From NCBI GenBank assembly GCA_016235815.1, contig JACRIM010000045.1, forward strand, positions 62,001 through 126,000: 64,000 nucleotides of DNA, in the 5' to 3' direction. A model generated the notes under the pieces. It did not search any database and had not been told where the DNA came from. It saw nothing but the letters and a program-made list of their open reading frames with translations. Both the position numbers and the translations under genes were made by a program. Shown one piece after another: positions 1 through 8,846 of the stretch; position 1 is the stretch's first letter; each line of letters begins with the position of its first letter. This DNA is from Planctomycetota bacterium. GTDB taxonomy: Bacteria > Planctomycetota > Phycisphaerae > UBA1845 > UTPLA1.

Positions 1-295
1 GAAAACGCAGGGCCCCGGCCATCTGGGTTTCAGTCGGAGTCCAAGAACTGAACCCAAACCGACTCGCAAGGGCGTTGCCTTGTTCCGAAAGGATTTTCAG
101 GTGCCGGTCCACAGAGCCCCTTATGACGAATAGCTGAAGTTAATACGATAATCTTGGGGAAGTCAAGAAGTGGAACATCGGGGGCCGAGCGAACGAGCGA
201 AGAGGGGCCGCGGTGGACGGGAAGTCAGGCCGATGTCTTCGCGCCCCGAGGCAAACATCCGGCAGGGCGGGCGCGGTGGAGTGCATCAGCCCACT
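1..295. other. No gene recognised at left edge
   Basis: I see no convincing coding frame, RNA or repeat here. It lies downstream of the last gene of the minus-strand GTPase cassette. Short frames crossing it overlap that gene antisense and have no recognisable motif. The far attachment site of the neighbouring integrative element could lie here or outside the window, but I found no tRNA-Pro-like sequence. Confidence 0.5.
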
Positions 296-1663
296 TCAAC
301 GGTTCGGATTCTTCGAAAGCTCCTCAAGGAACCTCTCAAGAGATTTGTAAGCATCAAACACTGCGTCCGCGATTCCCGAGCCCTTGTTCTCTCGAACTGT
401 ATCGGTCAGGATCGCGCGACTCTTTTTGATCGCGTCGCGCATTCCCGCAAGATGGACACGCAGATCCGTCACAAACTTCGTCAAGCTGTCTGTCGTGACC
501 ACGTCAATACTCCCTTCGGCGCTATCCCAGGTGAACCCACCCATCGAAAGTCCCTGGCGAATGTCTTCCAAGAGTCGGAAGATCATCAGATCTTGGCGGT
601 CAAGCAACGGCGTCGCCGGATCCTGAAAAGAATCCCCAAGACCAACTTCAGTTTCGGCGTCTGCAACTGAGACAAGCATTCTCGAGAATACGTCCCTGGC
701 CCCTTCTTGATTCAGAGCGTCACGGGCTTTCTTAGCAGCCTGTCTCAGATCGGCATACTGCATCCAGGTGGAGAATAGCCACCTGCGCAGGCGTCTAATT
801 TCTTCGGCAGATCGCAAGGGACGATCCCCGACAAACCCGCGGAAGGCAACAGCGCCTTCGATGCTTGGCGAAACGCAATACCGATCAGAACCGTTGCTTG
901 CCGCGACCTTGTTGAGCATCGCAAGAATCTCACCGTCTTCCAGTCCAGTTTTCAAGCTCAGGCCATCAGCCTCTCGTCGGCGGTCCCAGTTGCCAGCTCT
1001 TTTCAGCGAACGTATGACCTCTTCGGGAGTGCATTGCCACTCGCTCGCCAATTCCCGCACTCTCGCTTCATTGGTCAGAAGCAAGGGTTGCTTCTGGGTC
1101 TTCCCGCTTTCCGTTCGGCTAACCCGACGCCCGGAAAACAGCCAAAGCATTCCAACGCAGGCCAGGGCAAGGGTTGCGATGAGTAACCACTTCGTTGGAG
1201 ATCGAATTGGCGGCCCTGATTTTGTGGAGCTACTAGCGACAGTCAATTCCGAAAGCGGTAAGTCGCCAAACAGTTCGCTGGCGACCCAATCTCTTAGCTC
1301 CTCGCAAACGATCACCGTTGACCGGTTGCCAGAGGACCAGTTCATCGACTCGATCAGGCTGTCCAGCGATGGCAGAAGCTTGGTCAATTCTGATTTGACT
1401 TGTTCAATTTGTTCTGGCTGAAGTGCACCAACATCGACACCACCCAAAATCATCCGTTCGGCGCCTTCACGAACAGCGCCATTAGGCAGCCGCTGTGTGA
1501 CCTGGCGGGAAACAGATATATAGCTTCTCCCAACCGCATTTTGACTTGCGGCAGCCGCAGCAAGAGCGACTTCCGATTCGACAGTGTCATTCCGGGAAAT
1601 CAGAAAGCGATGGCCAGCTTCGCCGCCGCGAGGCGTTTCGACAATCAGACGAAGCCCAGTCAT
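296..1663 (-). CDS. Single-pass membrane protein of the GTPase cassette, paralogous N-terminus
   Basis: Function unknown; 455 aa. The first ~65 residues, containing ETPRGGEAGHRFL, match the first ~65 residues of the preceding gene product (ETPRAGELGHRFL), so the two share a domain I cannot name. A single membrane segment lies near residues 159-176, followed by a basic stretch and a mainly helical C-terminal half with no catalytic motif I recognise. The start was chosen at the ATG whose ATGA overlaps the stop of the upstream gene, with AAGGAG 5 bases before it; an in-frame start 18 bases earlier is possible. It is the last gene of the cassette, so it is probably translationally coupled to the GTPase. 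Confidence 0.8.
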   Translation of the reverse strand: MTGLRLIVETPRGGEAGHRFLISRNDTVESEVALAAAAASQNAVGRSYISVSRQVTQRLPNGAVREGAERMILGGVDVGALQPEQIEQVKSELTKLLPSLDSLIESMNWSSGNRSTVIVCEELRDWVASELFGDLPLSELTVASSSTKSGPPIRSPTKWLLIATLALACVGMLWLFSGRRVSRTESGKTQKQPLLLTNEARVRELASEWQCTPEEVIRSLKRAGNWDRRREADGLSLKTGLEDGEILAMLNKVAASNGSDRYCVSPSIEGAVAFRGFVGDRPLRSAEEIRRLRRWLFSTWMQYADLRQAAKKARDALNQEGARDVFSRMLVSVADAETEVGLGDSFQDPATPLLDRQDLMIFRLLEDIRQGLSMGGFTWDSAEGSIDVVTTDSLTKFVTDLRVHLAGMRDAIKKSRAILTDTVRENKGSGIADAVFDAYKSLERFLEELSKNPNR

Positions 1664-2415
1664 GGCGACTCCTTTGTCCACTCGGGCAATTCGAGTGTGT
1701 CTTCAATCAGTGGAAGTCGAACAGTTAGCGTCCCCTCTTGTCGCGGCACACCGGTCGATCGCAACGAAACGTGCGTGACACCCTTTGAATGCGTGCTCAT
1801 CTGCAAATCGCCGACGAAGCGTGTTGACGTTTCCAACAGAGCGGCATCGTCAGCTTCTACCATGACCTGGACGGGCGCTGGCAAGAATCGCCCGGTGATT
1901 CCAAGGTGCGCCATCACAATTACCAGCGGGCGTGAACTTGAAATGACGTCAACTGACTTGACCTTGAAGCCGATCTCGCGCCCGTTCACTGTAAACTTAA
2001 TGATCGATGGCCCATCGAATGGCACATGGATACTGATCACCTCGGCATCAATTGGTTTTCCTGCCCACTCGATCCAGCGATTCACGGGTCGAGACATGGA
2101 CTGCCGCCGTCCGCGTGCCCAGTACCACTGTGCAGCTTCACCTCGCTCCTCGTCGTTGGATTGGCGATTGGACCCGTACAAACTCCGGTCCTCTTGGTCG
2201 ATCGACTCGCACCCCTCTCTTGCCCCCGCGCCGCTACGTTGTGGAACACTCCGGCCGATGGCGATGAACTTCTCACCAATCGAAACGTTGCGGTCGGAAA
2301 CTTCAACGAATTTGGCGATCTCGAACTCCGAAACCGCAAGATCGGCGGGCACCAAAAAGCGGTGGCCGAGCTCCCCAGCCCGCGGCGTTTCAGCGAAGAG
2401 GGTAAGGTCGTTCAT
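1660..2415 (-). CDS. Hypothetical protein of the GTPase cassette sharing the ETPRxGExGHRFL domain
   Basis: Function unknown; 251 aa, no membrane segment or signal peptide. The N-terminal ~65 residues are clearly related to those of the next gene: the same ETPRxGExGHRFL signature, then a conserved VSE-like stretch and a conserved REG. The C-terminal half looks beta-rich. The start ATG overlaps the stop of the 863-aa GTPase gene as ATGA, and its own stop overlaps the next start the same way. The protein ends in LPEWTK, close to the LPEWKK at the end of the GTPase; part of this may simply reflect the purine-rich ribosome-binding site for the following gene. Coupled translation suggests these proteins act in one complex. 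Confidence 0.78.
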   Translation of the reverse strand: MNDLTLFAETPRAGELGHRFLVPADLAVSEFEIAKFVEVSDRNVSIGEKFIAIGRSVPQRSGAGAREGCESIDQEDRSLYGSNRQSNDEERGEAAQWYWARGRRQSMSRPVNRWIEWAGKPIDAEVISIHVPFDGPSIIKFTVNGREIGFKVKSVDVISSSRPLVIVMAHLGITGRFLPAPVQVMVEADDAALLETSTRFVGDLQMSTHSKGVTHVSLRSTGVPRQEGTLTVRLPLIEDTLELPEWTKESP

Positions 2416-5003
2416 CGTTTCTTCCACTCTGGCAGCGGCGGCTCAGGTGGAAATCCTGTCAGCGAAAACGTGGCTTTGTTCGTGAATCCATCTCCGCTGA
2501 GGTCGATTGTGACACCTGACCGGAGTTGATATGGGGTTCCGGTCCAGGTCCCAGAGCCCCCTGACATCGTCGATTTGACCACCCATCCATGCTTGGCCTC
2601 AACAGATACTTCGATGGTAATAGTCTCATTAAGGCCTGCCTCCAGTTTCGCGTCGCCGAGATCAACGCTTCGCGTGTTCGCCTTGCTCAGAATCCCCGTT
2701 CCAATTATCACTGGCTTGCCTTTGACTGTAACTGTCACGTCATTGTAGTAGTTGACGCGCCATGCCCAGTACTTGTCGTGCCACTGGATGCTGGCCAGGC
2801 TCAGCGTCAGATCCATTGTCCCTTTCCTCTTGGTGACCCAATCTCTGTATTCCTTGACTTCCGCCTCCATGGCCTTCAACGGCGCTCGGGATAGGTACGC
2901 ACCGATCTGGTCCTCACACTGTGGCTTGTATCGAAAGATCTGGTCATACAGGTCACGGTCTTCGGCCACATCGATTTCTTGGCCTAGCTTGTGGAGTTCC
3001 TTGATCGCAGGCCCCGGAAGCAGCTTCACCACATTCGGGTTGTCACTCAGTCGGGCCGATTCACGGGCAAGCTGCCAAAAGCGTGCTTTCGAAGCGTCTT
3101 GCACCTTGCCTTGGATGATCGACGGAGCATGTTTTGCAAAATCCGCGACGAGGGCTTGAAGGTCGGCTCCCTTTGGAATCCGAGACTCAAGTTCTCTCGC
3201 CGCATCGCCGACATTTTTGTTCTGCATCAGAGAGAAGTATCTCTGCTTAAACGTCTCCCAGTCGGCCTGCCTTTCCGCTTCGGCCACTTGCGTCTGCTTC
3301 TGGGCAATCCGCACTCTCAACGCCTGCTGCAGTTTCACAATTGGTGCCGACGACACATCGGGATAGGGGATCGTGCCGATCTCCTCGTTCAGTTTGTGTA
3401 GGATATCGAGCTGTGTGGTCGAGGTAGGCGGAATCGCGTTGATCTTGAGCTTAAGTTGACTCAAGTATTCTGCGTTCTTCGTTTCTTGCGCCTGCCGCTC
3501 TGCGTCCGCGACCAAGGTTTCGGCTTCAGAGTGGTGCAGCCCCTTTGGAAACGAATCGAGGTACTTGCGAACGAGATTCAGATGTGTCTGTGGGTTCTGG
3601 GCATTGGTCACCGTTTTCCAGAGAGTCTCGTCGCGTCGCGTTCGGAACTGGACAAGTAGACTATGAGCCTCCGAACGGTCAAGGATCGTTTGGCACGAAA
3701 GCCAATGACAGAAGCCTGGGGAGACGAAATATTGATGAAGCCACTTTTCTCCTTGTTGTAATTTTTCGGTATTAGCGGCCGGGTCATCACGTGTTGCGAG
3801 AATCTTGCGATAGCTGACCCCATCAAATATGGTCTCGACGCCGACAAACAACGCTACCAGGACGAAGAAGCAGACGACAACCTGGCTGGCGAGTTTCAAA
3901 CCAAGCTTGCGCATGGCACCAATAGTTCGAATGCGGAGAAGACTGTTTTCCGGGAAGCGCTGACGGAGTTTCCAGGCGGTTTTGATGGCGGAAGCGGCAG
4001 ATACTCCGCGAAACCAGTTTTTCCATGCAGATTGTTCCCTTCCTGCTCCCACCTCTGTCGTGCCAAGGAGTATCTGCTGGAATGCCCACCAGGAACAGGC
4101 GGAAGTGGCGTCTTCGAGTCGTTTCACTCGCAGGGCATCACACTGCTCGGCCACCCAGATAAAGCCATCCTCAAGTCCGCGGGATTCCAGCAATGGTCCG
4201 TTCAGTCGTGGAACTTCCGCTCCATCACTTCGGATTTCGTGAGCGCCAAATGCACTCACCGGGAAGCAACGATAATTGTCATCGCCAACAGCGTTCCGGA
4301 TTGTGTTCACCAAGGATGCGTGTGGGGGCTGCGGCGATTGATTAAGAAATGCGGCAATCATTCCCCTCTTCTGGGCATCGCCATCACAATCGTCGTCGGC
4401 ACGCCGGTCCCACTTGTTGAAGAGCAACGCAATCGGCCATTCTTGCATTGGCCCAGCGCCCCGCTCATCCAGCAGCAACAAGAACGCCCCCTTGAGTTTC
4501 TCCAGGTCGTCCGCCAAGGGTGCGTGATCGCGGCCGGGGTACGGAACCTCCGCAAGAACCAGAAGCCCATCACAGTCTCGCATGTGGTCACGCAGCTTGG
4601 CGGCCAATTCGCTGGCCGACGCGGTGATGAGTTCCCCGGAATAGTCCATCAGTTCGACATGCAGGGTTCCGTGGTTGCGAGAGCCGAATTCGAACAGAAA
4701 CCGCATGACGTTTTCGCGGTTCGGATTCGGGGCAGGAAGTTCGCCGTTCTTGAGGCGACTCCGTTGCTCGCTGAGCCATTTCCAGCCGACGTGAAATGGA
4801 TCATCCGTCGTCCACGTGACTGGGTCGCCCGACGGAAGCGGGTGCCCCGGCACATGTTCGATCCAGGAGCACGAAAAGCCCTCAGGGTGGGCGACCCGAG
4901 GTAGCGAGAGGGCGGACAAAATGCAGGTCTTGCCGGATGACCGAACACCGTAAAGCGCCAATCGATAGGCTTGGTGCTCAATAGAATTAAGACCGATTGC
5001 CAT
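2412..5003 (-). CDS. Membrane-anchored P-loop GTPase with helical linker and C-terminal beta domain
   Basis: 863 aa. Residues ~15-260 form a GTPase-like domain: Walker A GVRSSGKTC (19-27), a G3-like DYSG (120-123), the guanine-specificity motif NKWD (196-199) and an SAF reminiscent of G5 (250-252). One membrane helix follows at ~370-393. Residues ~400-720 are charged, mainly helical and probably coiled; ~735-863 look like a beta-sandwich with alternating hydrophobics, perhaps C2-like. The layout recalls TRAFAC-class GTPases of predicted multi-gene conflict systems, but I cannot assign it to a named family. It overlaps the genes on both sides (17 bases upstream, 4 downstream). The GTPase is probably the energy-using core of the cassette. 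Confidence 0.85.
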   Translation of the reverse strand: MAIGLNSIEHQAYRLALYGVRSSGKTCILSALSLPRVAHPEGFSCSWIEHVPGHPLPSGDPVTWTTDDPFHVGWKWLSEQRSRLKNGELPAPNPNRENVMRFLFEFGSRNHGTLHVELMDYSGELITASASELAAKLRDHMRDCDGLLVLAEVPYPGRDHAPLADDLEKLKGAFLLLLDERGAGPMQEWPIALLFNKWDRRADDDCDGDAQKRGMIAAFLNQSPQPPHASLVNTIRNAVGDDNYRCFPVSAFGAHEIRSDGAEVPRLNGPLLESRGLEDGFIWVAEQCDALRVKRLEDATSACSWWAFQQILLGTTEVGAGREQSAWKNWFRGVSAASAIKTAWKLRQRFPENSLLRIRTIGAMRKLGLKLASQVVVCFFVLVALFVGVETIFDGVSYRKILATRDDPAANTEKLQQGEKWLHQYFVSPGFCHWLSCQTILDRSEAHSLLVQFRTRRDETLWKTVTNAQNPQTHLNLVRKYLDSFPKGLHHSEAETLVADAERQAQETKNAEYLSQLKLKINAIPPTSTTQLDILHKLNEEIGTIPYPDVSSAPIVKLQQALRVRIAQKQTQVAEAERQADWETFKQRYFSLMQNKNVGDAARELESRIPKGADLQALVADFAKHAPSIIQGKVQDASKARFWQLARESARLSDNPNVVKLLPGPAIKELHKLGQEIDVAEDRDLYDQIFRYKPQCEDQIGAYLSRAPLKAMEAEVKEYRDWVTKRKGTMDLTLSLASIQWHDKYWAWRVNYYNDVTVTVKGKPVIIGTGILSKANTRSVDLGDAKLEAGLNETITIEVSVEAKHGWVVKSTMSGGSGTWTGTPYQLRSGVTIDLSGDGFTNKATFSLTGFPPEPPLPEWKKR

Positions 5004-6045
5004 CTGAATCTCCAGGAGACTTAAGGCTTGGACGTGTTTGAATCCGCAGGCTCTGGTTCAACCATCGGAGCGGCCGGAGCAGCCAGTGTCGCACTCGGCG
5101 AAAGAGCAATGACACGCCTCCTAGAAAGGCAAGAGTGCCGACAACAGCGTATATCCCATTTTGTCCAATAAAGAAGGTATCCCCGATGGCATGGCTGACT
5201 TTCTTTGCAGCGCTTCCCGATCCCTGGCCCATCCCACGGATTGCCGCGGCCGCCACTGCACCGGCAAACTTGGTCAAATGTTCAAAGCCGGCTTCCGTGA
5301 GTTTCCCGGCGGCGTCCTGAAAGTACTGTGGGTTGGCGAGATAGGCAGCCAGTGCGCCACTGGCCGCCCAGATTTTCCAGTGGGGTTGAACGTACTCTTT
5401 CCAGAACCCCCACGAGGCCTCGCCAGATCGCGTCATCGCGCCCCCGAAGTCTGCGAGGGTGATAGCGCGTGTCCCGTCTTTGACAATGACTGATCCGCCA
5501 CGGAGCGCCTCATCCAACTTCAATGCAGCCCGAGCGGCGTCAGGGCCAAACATCCCCACCGCTGCTACTGTCTCCGGCCCCCCCTCGCGCAACAGGCGGC
5601 CCCGCGTTGCAAGATCAGGCACCGTCCCTATGAGGTCTTCACCACCCCTAGCAAGTACGAGCGCAACATCGCGTGAGGATTCATCCAATTGTTCGATCGG
5701 ACGAATCACATTTGGGTTGAGTTCAGACGTTGCTGAACGCAACAGTCGCAACACTTCGTCGGATCTCGCCGCGCCACGAGCAACGTCACCCGTTCCGACG
5801 ATCCGGCCCGCCTTCCGAATTTCGGCGTCGACAGCCCCTCGTACGGCCCGAGACTTCGATAATTCTGCTACGAGATCGTCGACCTTCTTCACGGGGATAT
5901 CATTGGTCACTCGGGCCGTACCACGCACGAAATCCTCCATGACACCCCGCACGCCTTGAGCAAGCACGGGCGAATACACGCCAAGCGGGAGCAGTAGTAG
6001 GATGAGTGCGCGATAGACCCGCATCCGATAACAAATTACCATCAT
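4987..6045 (-). CDS. Exported helical membrane protein of the GTPase cassette
   Basis: 352 aa, function unknown. An N-terminal hydrophobic stretch (residues ~11-29, ending VLAQ) looks like a signal peptide. A long helical region follows, with a weak hydrophobic patch at ~222-237 and a strong membrane helix at ~297-315 with an arginine-rich tail, so most of the protein would face the periplasm and the tail the cytoplasm. The start was chosen for AAGGAG seven bases upstream. The stop of the preceding gene lies only 11 bases upstream and the 3' end overlaps the GTPase gene, so it is part of the same transcript. Alanine/glycine-rich stretches at ~255-285 could be pore-like or amphipathic; this is speculative. 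Confidence 0.8.
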   Translation of the reverse strand: MMVICYRMRVYRALILLLLPLGVYSPVLAQGVRGVMEDFVRGTARVTNDIPVKKVDDLVAELSKSRAVRGAVDAEIRKAGRIVGTGDVARGAARSDEVLRLLRSATSELNPNVIRPIEQLDESSRDVALVLARGGEDLIGTVPDLATRGRLLREGGPETVAAVGMFGPDAARAALKLDEALRGGSVIVKDGTRAITLADFGGAMTRSGEASWGFWKEYVQPHWKIWAASGALAAYLANPQYFQDAAGKLTEAGFEHLTKFAGAVAAAAIRGMGQGSGSAAKKVSHAIGDTFFIGQNGIYAVVGTLAFLGGVSLLFRRVRHWLLRPLRWLNQSLRIQTRPSLKSPGDSDGNRS

Positions 6046-6056
6046 AGTTACGCTCC

Positions 6057-8006
6057 TTATCGCGGCACTTCTGTGCCTTCAGGTTGAGCTGTATTCTGGC
6101 ACGCGTTTCGAAGCCACCAAGCCGACACGTTTTGCTGCCACGCTTGCAACTGCTCTTTGGACGAGAGGACGCGTTTGACAGCCTCATGTAGTAAATCTTG
6201 CCCCGGTTCACTTTCGAACGCCGCGCCAAGAGCCAGATCCTGTGCCGTGCGCTCGAAGAACGCGGCGGTGCGGCTGCCAACGACTGCACCGGCCAGATTT
6301 GTAATCCGAACGAAAACCTTGGCGTCGCCCCGCATGAAGAGCCGCGCTTCCATCCCCGTGATGCGCTTCCAGGTTTCCCGGCCCACTCGACCGTACTGGA
6401 ACATGAATTGAAGAGGCCGAGTGATTTCGAACGCCGTCGCCATGCCAATCGTTGTTCGCACTGCTTGTTGCATCTCTGAGAGGGTTCCGGTGATTGTCCA
6501 GTTGACCAATTCCTTCTCGCCCATCTTTTCGGCGATCTCTTTACCGACCTGCTTGCGTGCGAGTTCCAGACCCGTGTCTCGTAGCGCAGTGACGAAAAGT
6601 TGCGCTCCGCCTTTTTCCGCGAGCTTCCGCGTCGCTACTTCCGTTACCTCCTTGCCGCCAACAAGCAAGGCCTTTCGGCCAACTGCGGTACCTCCGCCGG
6701 TATATATGTCTAACACAAGAAATACGGGGTCGACCACTGCCGAGAATAGGTCCATCCCGCTGGGGTCTCTTCCCTGCAGAAGCTTTTGGGGAACCTCGTA
6801 AACCGTGTAGTAGAAAGGTATCCAGGTGACGATTCCTGAATTGGGTGGTCCGACTTCATCCGCCAGGGCTTTGTCGTCGATCCGCGCGTAGAGTGCCAGC
6901 CTGTCTGGGTAATTGGGGCCGGCATTGAAAAGTTGCGCTAGGGCCGCCGAAAGTGTGTCCGACGACAGATCACGCTGCATGAACTTGTGGAACAGTGGCT
7001 CGCGTCGGAATTTCATGAGTGCATGAATCGTGCGCTCCTCACGTCGCAACAGCATCTGCACAATCTTGTCATGCAGGACTTTTGGATACGGAACGTGATC
7101 GATTTCCGGATATCCATAGAGTAAGTCGATCGGCAGCAACCCACATCGCTTCAGCAACTCCTCACCGTTGTCGAGGGCCAGCAAATCCCAGATTCGTTTC
7201 TCGTCGAGGTATTGCTCAAACATCGCGTGCTCGCCATCGACTGCTCGGGAAAGTCGAGGCCACAATTCGCTCCGAAGCCGCCGGCGAAAGTCCTCGCTGT
7301 GTTTAAGCCGATCGCGGAGCGCAGGGCCGTGGCGCATAGCCAGGTTGACGAACGATGCCAATTCAGCGTCGGACGCCGCGGATTTGGCCTGGATTGCCTC
7401 GCGAAGCCATGTCTCATACTCCTCGGCAGCCACGTCCTGTCGGTCAAAGATGAAGAGCACTTCGCAACCGAGCAGTCCCCGCCTGTGCAGTGCGCAGATC
7501 AGGTCGCGATTCGCCTTCAGTGCCGCAGCAACATCTGCAGCGTCGCGCGGCGCGGCGTGCTGCACGTAGAGTCCTGCAACGATTTGGTAGTCCTCGTAGG
7601 CGGAATCAAGCCCCGCTGCGATTAGTTCAGGATCGTCAGCAACAGCCAGCAGCCCCGCTGTTTCTGGATGCTCTGAAATGAATCGAGCCAGCGTTGAATG
7701 CTGGCCCAAACCCTCCAGCAGCTTGAGCTGAAGCTCGAGACCGGCAGGGTTTTCTTCCGTCTGGATTTCGAACCACTTACTGTTCAACTCGACGACCGCC
7801 CTGGCGGCGCGACTATCCCAACCGGCGTCGGTGAGACGGCGAACATAAGCCGGGGTGGGGACAGGCATAACGGCCGGAGCGACCCTCGGTTTCTCTCCTG
7901 TCTCGCGAGTACGAATGGGCGTTTTCGTCCACAGCACGACCAGCATGCCACAGACAAACACCAAGACCATGGTCGACAAAAACGCCTTGAGGTGTTTCCG
8001 GGCCAT
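6057..8006 (-). CDS. Large N-anchored helical protein of the GTPase cassette
   Basis: 649 aa, function unknown. One membrane helix at residues ~8-27 is followed by a short proline-rich linker and a long helical body with charged repeats that resemble an alpha-solenoid, though I cannot define a repeat unit. A glycine-rich, possibly amphipathic stretch lies near 420-460 (TGGGTAVGRKAL). It has no catalytic motif I recognise. The start was set at the ATG with GGGAGG seven bases upstream, 57 bases inside the longest frame. The topology (short cytoplasmic N-terminus, large exported body) suggests a periplasmic partner of the membrane GTPase. The gene lies between the kinase fragment and the 352-aa gene. 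Confidence 0.8.
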   Translation of the reverse strand: MARKHLKAFLSTMVLVFVCGMLVVLWTKTPIRTRETGEKPRVAPAVMPVPTPAYVRRLTDAGWDSRAARAVVELNSKWFEIQTEENPAGLELQLKLLEGLGQHSTLARFISEHPETAGLLAVADDPELIAAGLDSAYEDYQIVAGLYVQHAAPRDAADVAAALKANRDLICALHRRGLLGCEVLFIFDRQDVAAEEYETWLREAIQAKSAASDAELASFVNLAMRHGPALRDRLKHSEDFRRRLRSELWPRLSRAVDGEHAMFEQYLDEKRIWDLLALDNGEELLKRCGLLPIDLLYGYPEIDHVPYPKVLHDKIVQMLLRREERTIHALMKFRREPLFHKFMQRDLSSDTLSAALAQLFNAGPNYPDRLALYARIDDKALADEVGPPNSGIVTWIPFYYTVYEVPQKLLQGRDPSGMDLFSAVVDPVFLVLDIYTGGGTAVGRKALLVGGKEVTEVATRKLAEKGGAQLFVTALRDTGLELARKQVGKEIAEKMGEKELVNWTITGTLSEMQQAVRTTIGMATAFEITRPLQFMFQYGRVGRETWKRITGMEARLFMRGDAKVFVRITNLAGAVVGSRTAAFFERTAQDLALGAAFESEPGQDLLHEAVKRVLSSKEQLQAWQQNVSAWWLRNACQNTAQPEGTEVPR

Positions 8007-8088
8007 CTCCTGCCTCCCTCTGTTGGACGCCCCGCGAAGAACAACGTCGCAGTACTTTATCAATTTTCTGGCCGAGGCATAGCAATTG

Positions 8089-8670
8089 TTATGAACCTGA
8101 AATTCGACCGACTGTGCAAACGCAACAACAGTTAATTCTGGCGTGCGACCAAACCACTGAGGAATTCTTTAGTCCAAAAATGCCCGACCTCGATCGCAAT
8201 CGATGTAAATGTGAACGGCTGTTGAAAAGTGCAGTGCTGGGTGGGGCCGTCGGTCGGTTGAAAAGTGTAGCGCCCTTGGCAGCCCCAGATGTGGGTCGGT
8301 AACGATACGCACCCCTTGGGGTTCGAACGCCCGGGATGTACTGCGTTGCAAGCCACAATTCACCTGTTGCGAGTTCGCCGCGCTCAATGGCCCGGACGAT
8401 ATTTGGATGATCGAGTCGGGCTAGAACGTCAGACGCTTGCTCAAATCGAGCGCGTGCCCGGGCGTCCCCTATTCGATCCCGGTGGATTAGCTTGAGGGCC
8501 ACTCTAGTATTGTTGGCCAGGCGGATGGCCTGAAAAACACGCCCTTGCCCTCCCGAGCCCAGGTGATGAACCATGCGATAGCCAGGAACAACCGGCAGTG
8601 AACCGGATGTCATTTCGCCATCAGATAATTGGAGCGGAGTGTTTAGATTGAAGTCAACCTGACGGCCCAT
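8089..8670 (-). pseudogene. Ser/Thr protein kinase, N-lobe only
   Basis: The frame begins as a normal bacterial Hanks-type kinase: glycine loop GSGGQGRVF, beta-3 lysine in VALKLI, an alpha-C region and the hinge ATQYIPG, closely similar in layout to the intact kinase at 59.9 kb. After the hinge (about position 8335) homology stops. The catalytic HRD and metal-binding DFG motifs are absent and the remaining ~75 codons are low-complexity with no kinase features. The gene has lost its C-lobe and cannot phosphorylate as it stands, though a truncated N-lobe could still bind a partner. The break coincides with repeats resembling an insertion-sequence end. It was probably the first gene of the GTPase cassette. 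Confidence 0.8.
8221..8270. repeat. Two direct copies of GTTGAAAAGTGYAG, possible IS end remnant
   Basis: GTTGAAAAGTG(C/T)AG occurs at 8221-8234 and 8257-8270, 36 bases apart, inside the non-homologous tail of the broken kinase. Short repeated terminal motifs of this kind are usual at the ends of IS21-family elements; no istA or istB gene is present, so this would be a solo end left by deletion. Confidence 0.35.
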
Positions 8671-8679
8671 ATCAGATGT

Positions 8680-8685
8680 ATTATA
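8680..8685 (-). promoter_or_regulatory. -10 box of the kinase-GTPase cassette
   Basis: The minus strand reads TATAAT ten bases before the ATG of the kinase fragment, so the transcript would start within a few bases of the start codon (leaderless or nearly so). I see no strong -35 box at the usual spacing. This is the only promoter-like sequence found upstream of the cassette. Confidence 0.45.
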
Positions 8686-8778
8686 CCAAATCGTGCGGCA
8701 TCAATCCGGTCATGCATTCGTTTGCACCGGGAGATGCTCAGCCGATGGGTCCACTACTGATCGCCGCGACCCCACGCC

Positions 8779-8803
8779 AAATTTTGAACCAGGTTACAAA
8801 ATC
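8779..8803. promoter_or_regulatory. Palindromic site, copy 1
   Basis: An imperfect inverted repeat (TTTTGAACC A GGTTACAAAA) closely related in sequence to the palindrome at 9489-9513; both begin CCAAATTT and share AACC-N-GGT-N-ACAAA. It lies between the stop of the 189-aa gene and the promoter of the kinase cassette. It may be an operator or a recombination site. Confidence 0.5.
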
Positions 8804-8846
8804 TCCGTACGGCCTCACAGACGATGAACCAGCACGCCCACTGCAT

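Noticed and set aside
2412-5003. Type VI secretion TssM/IcmF or dynamin
   Set aside because: TssM has several N-terminal helices before the P-loop and no TssK/TssL neighbours are present; dynamin motifs and middle domain are not seen.
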